Source: Fidelibacterota bacterium (lineage in GTDB: Bacteria; Fidelibacterota; Marinisomatia; Marinisomatales; TCS55). Taken from it: a DNA stretch of 64,000 nucleotides. A program made the translations under genes and the position numbers. The stretch's first letter is position 1. Each line of letters opens with the position of its first letter. The DNA lies in NCBI GenBank assembly GCA_004124385.1, contig SCKN01000006.1:82832-146831 (forward strand). Reading direction: 5' to 3'. Below are positions 63,846-64,000 of this stretch, piece by piece. The notes under the pieces are model-generated. The model was not told where the DNA came from. It saw only the letters and a program-made list of their open reading frames with translations, and searched no databases.

Positions 63846-64000
63846 TCCATTTTCGTCATTTCTATTTGGACAGTAATGGACAGAAATGGTCAGTTTTTCC
63901 ATAACTACCGGTCTGTGACCGACTTGTTTTTTAAAAAGATTCACTGTAATCACTGTTATATGAAAATTGAAAATTAGATGTTTCTAAAAGGATTGGGGGG
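63846..64000. other. Non-coding tail with short tggacag repeats
   Basis: No gene is visible in the last 155 bases. Three roughly 10-base units (tggacagtaa at 63867, tggacagaaa at 63877, tggtcagttt at 63887) lie in tandem 70 bases downstream of the tRNA end. The region may be the beginning of something continued outside the window. Confidence 0.4.

Overview
The window is a gene-dense chromosomal segment from a low-GC Gram-negative bacterium. Outer-membrane proteins, a TonB-dependent receptor, Na+-NQR and a Wza/Wzi-type polysaccharide pathway show a double membrane. DUF2851, DUF3098, a 31-residue AURKAIP1/COX24 (bS22/mS38-like) protein and a BtuG-like propeller lipoprotein point to the Fibrobacterota-Chlorobiota-Bacteroidota (FCB) superphylum or a relative. 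Candidatus Marinimicrobia (SAR406) is my best guess, but that is inference. I see no transposase, integrase, CRISPR array or rRNA. No gap between genes exceeds about 300 bases. Most genes lie on the minus strand in tightly packed, often overlapping runs.

Region 1 (1-14625, minus): an eleven-subunit complex I operon, nuoABCDHIJKLMN without nuoEFG, runs straight into nqrABCDE (nqrE is cut by the window edge). Both enzymes reduce quinone and pump ions (H+ and Na+), so two coupling sites are encoded as one block. A divergent pair (proline dehydrogenase and a CoA-binding protein) follows on the plus strand.

Region 2 (16152-24669, minus): housekeeping genes. These are nadK, xseB, xseA, an exported zinc phospholipase C/S1-P1-like enzyme, the 31-aa basic protein, HU, an MltD-like LysM transglycosylase, DUF2851, plsC and serS.

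Region 3 (24733-38632): surface polysaccharide locus. It holds an initiating phosphoglycosyl transferase, a Wzi-like outer-membrane protein on the plus strand, two glycosyltransferases, a Wzx flippase, a Wzy polymerase, a Wzz-type co-polymerase, a Wza-type export protein, rfbB, rfbC and ugd. Its middle part is visibly more A/T-rich than its surroundings. The Wzz-type protein is unusual: it has an N-terminal winged-helix DNA-binding-like domain and two separate arrays of 33-bp (11-residue) in-frame tandem repeats. I consider it the most novel item in the window.

Region 4 (38693-49845, minus): a co-directional housekeeping run of nlpC/p60, an HNH protein, trpS, scpA, scpB, rluB, cmk, rpsA, ybbR, tsaD and a large vWA-like membrane protein.

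Region 5 (49971-56305): a cobalamin riboswitch followed on the plus strand by a BtuB-like TonB receptor and a BtuG-like lipoprotein. Converging on them from the minus strand are yhaM, an ECF transporter S component and an unrecognised outer-membrane barrel.

Region 6 (56353-64000): a GNAT acetyltransferase, then fur-feoA-feoB and a small FeoB-associated protein behind a Fur-box-like inverted repeat. These are followed by uvrD/pcrA, mltG, a DUF3098 protein and tRNA-Asp with a terminator.
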